DNA of 64,000 nucleotides, taken from positions 1-64,000 of the forward strand of contig NZ_AUBY01000016.1 of assembly GCF_000429485.1 (NCBI RefSeq), in the 5' to 3' direction. Shown here in pieces: positions 60,158 to 64,000 of this stretch. The position numbers were made by a program, and so were the translations under genes. Source of the stretch: Aliagarivorans marinus DSM 23064. GTDB taxonomy: Bacteria > Pseudomonadota > Gammaproteobacteria > Enterobacterales > Celerinatantimonadaceae. Positions within the stretch are counted from its first letter, which is position 1. The number at the start of each line of letters is the position of its first letter. The notes beneath the pieces were generated by a model, which worked only from the letters and a program-made list of their open reading frames with translations, searched no databases and was not told where the DNA came from.

Positions 60158-60607
60158 TTAGTTCTCGGTTAGCAGTGAGTTTTGATTGTTGAGCGCAGAA
60201 GTCGCCAGCTGCGCTGGAGGTGAGATACTGCGGATAGGGGTAAAGGTATAAACGGCTTGCTGTATCTCCTCCCAGGCTTCATCCTCGCTCAGCAGCTCTC
60301 CCGATTTGGAACACAGCAAGAAATTACATATCTCGATATCAAAGGGGCTCAACACTTCGCTCATCAGCACTTGCTGAGGGAACTGCTGGGGCTTGAGGTA
60401 GTAGCGCACATAGGTGCAGCGCAAAAAGTCGGGGATGTCGAGGGTGCGCCAAATAAAGCCAAACTCAGCGATGTCTTCGACATGCTGGTGGTTAACGATG
60501 CTGGCGAGATCCTTCGCTTCTTGATGGGCGCCATCACGATAGGTCTTCGGCGATGCTATCAGCCGCTTGGTGAACTCGATACACGAATAGATTGGCTTCA
60601 ATATCAT
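60158..60607 (-). CDS. Uncharacterised protein
   Basis: A 149-residue soluble protein that I do not recognise. The ATG follows a weak ACGGGA site. It is mostly helical; the section DIAEFGFIWRTLDIPDFLRC and the acidic SEDEAWEEIQQAVYTF look ordered, while the last 25 residues are Ser/Asn rich. It is convergent with the sensor kinase. It might be a partner or anti-factor of the signalling genes, but nothing in the sequence shows this. Confidence 0.55.
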   Translation of the reverse strand: MILKPIYSCIEFTKRLIASPKTYRDGAHQEAKDLASIVNHQHVEDIAEFGFIWRTLDIPDFLRCTYVRYYLKPQQFPQQVLMSEVLSPFDIEICNFLLCSKSGELLSEDEAWEEIQQAVYTFTPIRSISPPAQLATSALNNQNSLLTEN

Positions 60608-60774
60608 TCCCGTTTGTAGGGGGATATATTAATGATATATGAATCAACAATGTGCGATGTCATTTATAGGTCAAATTTGATGACGTGCATCTAAAAATGA
60701 CTATTTAAGGGGGAGCAATGCCGCTCCCCGGTCTTACATCCAGCAGGCTGCGCGTGGTTAGGGAAGCGAGAACG

Positions 60775-61407
60775 TTAGTTCAGCGTGCTGATAAAGCGCT
60801 TCGACTCGTCGATGGCTGCTTGCATCTCGCTTATCAGGGCTTCTATCTCTCCCTCTAACTGGGTGAACTCATTGCCAATCGCGCCCACCGCTTGTGCATT
60901 CAAGTTGTGTTTAAGATACAACTCGTTGTCCTTCAAGCGTCTTAACACCGGCTCCATACTGCTTTCCGCCCGGCGCATGGTGGTGAGCATCTGTTGATAT
61001 TGAACTTGGGTGTCTTTTAGTCGTTGCTCGCTCTGTTTGCGCAAGGAGTCACTTTGATACTCGCTAAGTTCTTGTTGCCATTCCTCAAACAGGGCATCGG
61101 CTACGCTGGCAACCTTGTCGATGCGGCTGCTCACCTCCTCGGCGGATGACACCGACTTTTTATACTGACTGGAGACTTGATCGTAGACCTCTTCCAGATC
61201 ACCGCCGTCGAACTGCGTGAGTACCTGCAACTCCTCAAGGGCTGAACTGAACTGCTGCTGGGCTTCTTGCTGGCTGGACTGCGCATCGGCTACCCGATCA
61301 ACGAGGATTTCACGTTTGTGGTAGCCCACTTTTTCCATTGCGTTGTAGTAAGTTGATTCACAGCCAGATATGAGTAGGGCAAGCAGTATTGCGGGGACAA
61401 ACTTCAT
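60775..61407 (-). CDS. DUF2959 family lipoprotein
   Basis: A 210-residue lipoprotein with lipobox ISGC (Cys at about residue 16) followed directly by ESTYYNAMEKVGYHKREILV, the DUF2959 signature, and a long alpha-helical coiled-coil region. The function is unknown; such proteins are widespread in Alteromonadales and Vibrionales. The start at 61407 follows AAGGATC; upstream in-frame codons are not preceded by a site. It lies downstream of the response regulator in the same direction, about 150 bases away. Confidence 0.88.
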   Translation of the reverse strand: MKFVPAILLALLISGCESTYYNAMEKVGYHKREILVDRVADAQSSQQEAQQQFSSALEELQVLTQFDGGDLEEVYDQVSSQYKKSVSSAEEVSSRIDKVASVADALFEEWQQELSEYQSDSLRKQSEQRLKDTQVQYQQMLTTMRRAESSMEPVLRRLKDNELYLKHNLNAQAVGAIGNEFTQLEGEIEALISEMQAAIDESKRFISTLN

Positions 61408-61558
61408 TGAGAGATCCTTTCTCGGGAGTTGAAAACATTTAAAACAGAGTTGCGAGACACAGTTTAGCTTATCATTTGTTGGTGGGGCAAAAGCCACTGG
61501 GCTCGAGTCATGCTCAAGCCGTGCTTGTTCAAGGCCGAAATCGATAGGCGCTTACATG

Positions 61559-62659
61559 CTATATCTGGAAGTTGCTACCCCCTTTACTGGCTATCAGCTT
61601 CTCCACTTTTTTAATTAGCGTACTGGCGTTGGTTGGCTTGACGATGTAGTCCTGAGCGCCTGATTGAATACACTGGCGAAAGATATCTTTATCAGAATGA
61701 CTGGTTAGCATGATAACCGGTAATTCGAGGGTGGCGGGGCACTCTCTTAGCGCTTTGAGGGTATTAAAGCCGTCTAAGGTGGGCATATCGATATCCAGAA
61801 TAAGCAGCTTAGGTTGCATTACTTTGGCTTTAAACAGTGCCTCAGCGCCGTTACCCGCCCGTTCAACGTGGTAGGCTTCCCGCTCTAAGATTGACGCTAC
61901 AATGTTTTGCATCACAGGGTGGTCTTCAGCCACGATAACGGTACTCTTGCGATTGGCCTTGCCTTTGCGGATCTTGTCGATGGCTTGGCTAAAGTCGGTT
62001 AGCATCTGAGACTCGGGGTTTTTCACCTCCATCACCCCTTGGGTTAGGGTCTCCTGCGGCAGTTTTTCCAGCAGGCCATTTAGCTCGGTGACCTCCAGTG
62101 ACGACAGTACACTCTCCAGCGCTTTTTCCCACTCAGCACGGGGGATCTCATCGAGCACTTGTTCTAGCGGTGTTTGCTCCTCCTCTTCGGTGTCGACAAA
62201 CTCTTCCAGGCGCGCTTCTAACTCTTCAATTTGCTTGGCTTGCTCGACTTGCTGGTTGAGCCATTCGATTGAACGTTTAATCAGTAGCCGAACACGACCA
62301 ACGTCATAGACCGGGCGGATGGTGTCATAGATGTCGAAGTGATTTTCGAAGCAGGCTTTGTAGGCCAGTTGCCGTTGGTCCTTGTCACAAAAAAGAATGC
62401 TGCGGAAGTAGCTCAGAGGAGCGTCGAGAAGGCTGTCGATTTGCTGCTTGGCGGTAATTGCGGACTTGGGGTCGGCAAAGGCATAGATGATCAACTGAGG
62501 GCCGGTAAACTCGTTCAGCAATGGCTTGCTCTCTTCTTCCCCAAGGGTAGTGGGAAGCTCAACAACGGGGGCGCTGCTGGGCGTGAGTAATTGACGAATA
62601 ATGTCGATAATCTCGTGAGAGTCGAAAACAACGATAATGCGTGACGTGCTGATATTCAT
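61559..62659 (-). CDS. Response regulator with pseudo-receiver N-terminus
   Basis: A 366-residue protein without a DNA-binding domain. Residues 1-130 have a receiver-like pattern (SRIIVVFDSHEIIDIIRQLL) but lack the acidic pair and the phosphoacceptor. Next come a coiled coil (about 135-160) and an acidic linker, and residues 238-360 form a true receiver: VIVAEDHPVM, LLILDIDMPTLDG (Asp289), MLTSHSD and VKPTN. It lies 16 bases after the hybrid kinase gene, so it is probably the target of that kinase's HPt domain. Output would be by protein contact. Confidence 0.88.
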   Translation of the reverse strand: MNISTSRIIVVFDSHEIIDIIRQLLTPSSAPVVELPTTLGEEESKPLLNEFTGPQLIIYAFADPKSAITAKQQIDSLLDAPLSYFRSILFCDKDQRQLAYKACFENHFDIYDTIRPVYDVGRVRLLIKRSIEWLNQQVEQAKQIEELEARLEEFVDTEEEEQTPLEQVLDEIPRAEWEKALESVLSSLEVTELNGLLEKLPQETLTQGVMEVKNPESQMLTDFSQAIDKIRKGKANRKSTVIVAEDHPVMQNIVASILEREAYHVERAGNGAEALFKAKVMQPKLLILDIDMPTLDGFNTLKALRECPATLELPVIMLTSHSDKDIFRQCIQSGAQDYIVKPTNASTLIKKVEKLIASKGGSNFQI

Positions 62660-62675
62660 ATTCGCTCCTGATTAG

Positions 62676-64000
62676 TCAGACGATATGGCTTTGTCTGAGG
62701 CTGTCGCCAATCTTGTTGGCAAGCAGATCAATGTCGACCAAGATCTTGTTGACGGTATCAATGTCTTGGTACTGATGTTCAATTTGTTTAAACAACTCGC
62801 TAAGCTCGAGTGCGCCGCTGGAGGCGGTTGCGCCTTTAGCGCCATGGGCAATTGAGCGAATGCTGTTGAAATCGGCGCTACCCACGGCTTCATTTAGGCG
62901 CTGTTGATCGCTCTCAAGGCTGGTCCAGAACATTGCCAGCACCGATTTGGCGAGCTCTTCATCGTCGCAGCCCAGTACTCGGTAAAGATGTTCGTTGTCG
63001 ATGCCATCGACAGTGATACCATCAGGCTCTTCAACGATGGTGGCGGGCTCGAGGGAGTCCCCGATCTCCTTAAAGTGATTGCTCAGGCATTTTTGCAGCG
63101 CTTTTAAATCGACCGGTTTGCTCAGGTAATCGTCCATACCCGCATTGCGGCAATTCTCCGATTCGCCGGTTAAGGCGTTGGCGGTAATTGCTATGATGGT
63201 AGGCCGGTTCTGGGGCTTTTCTATCTGTCGAATCGCTTTGGTTAATTCAAAGCCATCCATCTTGGGCATGTGGCAGTCGGTCAGTACGACGCGATGTTGA
63301 TGGCGAGTCCATAACTCCAGCGCCTCCAAGCCATCTTCTGCCATGTCATAGCAATAGCCGAGCTTGTCGAGCTGCTTGGATAGCACTAAGCGGTTGGTGG
63401 GTTGATCCTCGGCGCACAGAATAACCCGGCCTTGACGTTCGGCTTGCTCGCGATCGGCCAGAGCGGGGATGTGGTCAAGGTCAATCACGTTGCTGAGTGC
63501 GTGTAACTCAGCGCTGTCCAGGCCACATAACACGGCAACACCAAACATCAGCTCGCTGGGCTTGAGCGGGTGGGCGCCGACCACATAGTAAGTCGGGGTC
63601 ATGCTGCCATGTTCTGAGAGTGGGTCCTCATTGAGCAGCAGCATTCGCCAGCCAAACATGGAGATGTTGTCGTCATCGCTGTCGGTGATAACAACGACTT
63701 GGTTGAGGTTTTCCAGGCTATCTTCAGGGAGGGTGTCGAGTATCTCTCGTGGCCCAAGGCGCTCTGCTACGTCCCGGCAAACCTGCCCGTGCAGCGGGTC
63801 TTTCACCATCAGCACAATTGAGTAGCTTGAGATGTCGTATTTGCCGAACACATCGACGAACTCGCTGGGTGGTGAGCTGGGTATCTCCACGGCAAAGCAG
63901 CTGCCTTTGCCCGTTTCGCTGCTTACCGATACCGAGCCGCCCATCAGCTCAACAAATGACTTAGTGATACTCAAACCCAGTCCGGTACCGCCATATTGCC
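62676..64000 (-). CDS. Hybrid sensor kinase, C-terminal part (ATPase-REC-REC-HPt), cut by window edge
   Basis: The frame is open to the last base of the window. It begins in the G2 box of the ATPase domain (QYGGTGLGLSITKSF), followed by a degenerate receiver without a clear Asp, then a genuine receiver (VILCAEDQPTNRLVL, VVLTDCHMPKMDGF, ITANALTGE, LSKPVDLKAL) and an HPt domain with the phospho-histidine in SIAHGAKGATASSGA. The domain order matches EvgS/BvgS/ArcB-type phosphorelay kinases. The sensor and His kinase core lie beyond 64000. It is co-transcribed with the following response regulator. Confidence 0.9.
   Translation of the reverse strand, partial: QYGGTGLGLSITKSFVELMGGSVSVSSETGKGSCFAVEIPSSPPSEFVDVFGKYDISSYSIVLMVKDPLHGQVCRDVAERLGPREILDTLPEDSLENLNQVVVITDSDDDNISMFGWRMLLLNEDPLSEHGSMTPTYYVVGAHPLKPSELMFGVAVLCGLDSAELHALSNVIDLDHIPALADREQAERQGRVILCAEDQPTNRLVLSKQLDKLGYCYDMAEDGLEALELWTRHQHRVVLTDCHMPKMDGFELTKAIRQIEKPQNRPTIIAITANALTGESENCRNAGMDDYLSKPVDLKALQKCLSNHFKEIGDSLEPATIVEEPDGITVDGIDNEHLYRVLGCDDEELAKSVLAMFWTSLESDQQRLNEAVGSADFNSIRSIAHGAKGATASSGALELSELFKQIEHQYQDIDTVNKILVDIDLLANKIGDSLRQSHIV

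Noticed and set aside
1-64000. CRISPR array
   Set aside because: I looked for regularly spaced direct repeats of 25-40 bases and saw none. The inverted repeats at 34360 and 14792 are palindromic single elements.

Overview
The window looks like chromosome of a flagellated, Gram-negative gammaproteobacterium, probably marine (Alteromonadales, Vibrionales or Aeromonadales-like). Reasons: a divergent flgT / flgO-flgP locus with sigma-54-type promoters, a DUF2959 lipoprotein, sodium-solute symporters, ecotin, and short palindromic intergenic repeats of the kind common in Shewanella/Pseudoalteromonas-like genomes. I cannot name the genus from the sequence alone.

Layout. 1-1000: tail of an IS200-type transposase and a DUF4328 membrane protein. 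1.4-11.6 kb: a sugar locus with transaldolase, a SorC-family regulator, an RpiB-like isomerase, and a six-gene operon dhaK-dhaL-permease-binding protein-ATPase-permease. A repeated TCATATGTTC element lies at its control regions, and the gene set suggests import, phosphorylation and isomerisation of a small ketose (tetrulose type) feeding erythrose-4-phosphate to transaldolase. 11.3-13.6 kb: gene-poor, AT-richer stretch next to tRNA-Arg(CCU), with one orphan gene. 13.7-18.9 kb: LacI regulator, GH36 alpha-galactosidase and sodium symporter with clear LacI-type operators. 19.0-26.7 kb: AraC regulator divergent from a five-gene operon (PfkB-like protein lacking the catalytic motif, symporter, aldehyde dehydrogenase, APH-fold kinase, divergent enolase). 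The enolase frame is complete but carries one in-frame TAG.

26.9-31.9 kb: two orphan proteins, a LysR regulator divergent from an anSME-like radical-SAM protein with an unusual cysteine motif, and a cation/proton antiporter. 31.9-36.3 kb: flgT, flgO, flgP and two further FlgO-like lipoproteins, separated by a 265-bp inverted-repeat element. 36.3-46.1 kb: a DUF2235 hydrolase with a PA-IL-like lectin tail, an ABC/LolA-like export operon, a PhzF protein, ecotin, and a LytS/LytTR pair coupled to a predicted beta-barrel. 46.2-49.6 kb: a possible small RNA, a MATE exporter and an ADP-ribosylglycohydrolase.

49.6-55.1 kb: a purine-ureide module with a polar-amino-acid-type ABC importer, RpiR regulator, allantoicase and ureidoglycolate lyase; no allantoinase is present, so allantoate is a plausible imported substrate. 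55.2-64.0 kb: signalling genes: GNAT acetyltransferase, REC-DUF3369-EAL protein, cache-type histidine kinase, an orphan protein, a DUF2959 lipoprotein, a response regulator and the end of a hybrid kinase cut by the window edge. The strongest unusual signals are the repeated operator with its tetrose-like gene set, the enolase-paralogue operon with its amber codon, and the radical-SAM protein with a shifted cysteine motif.
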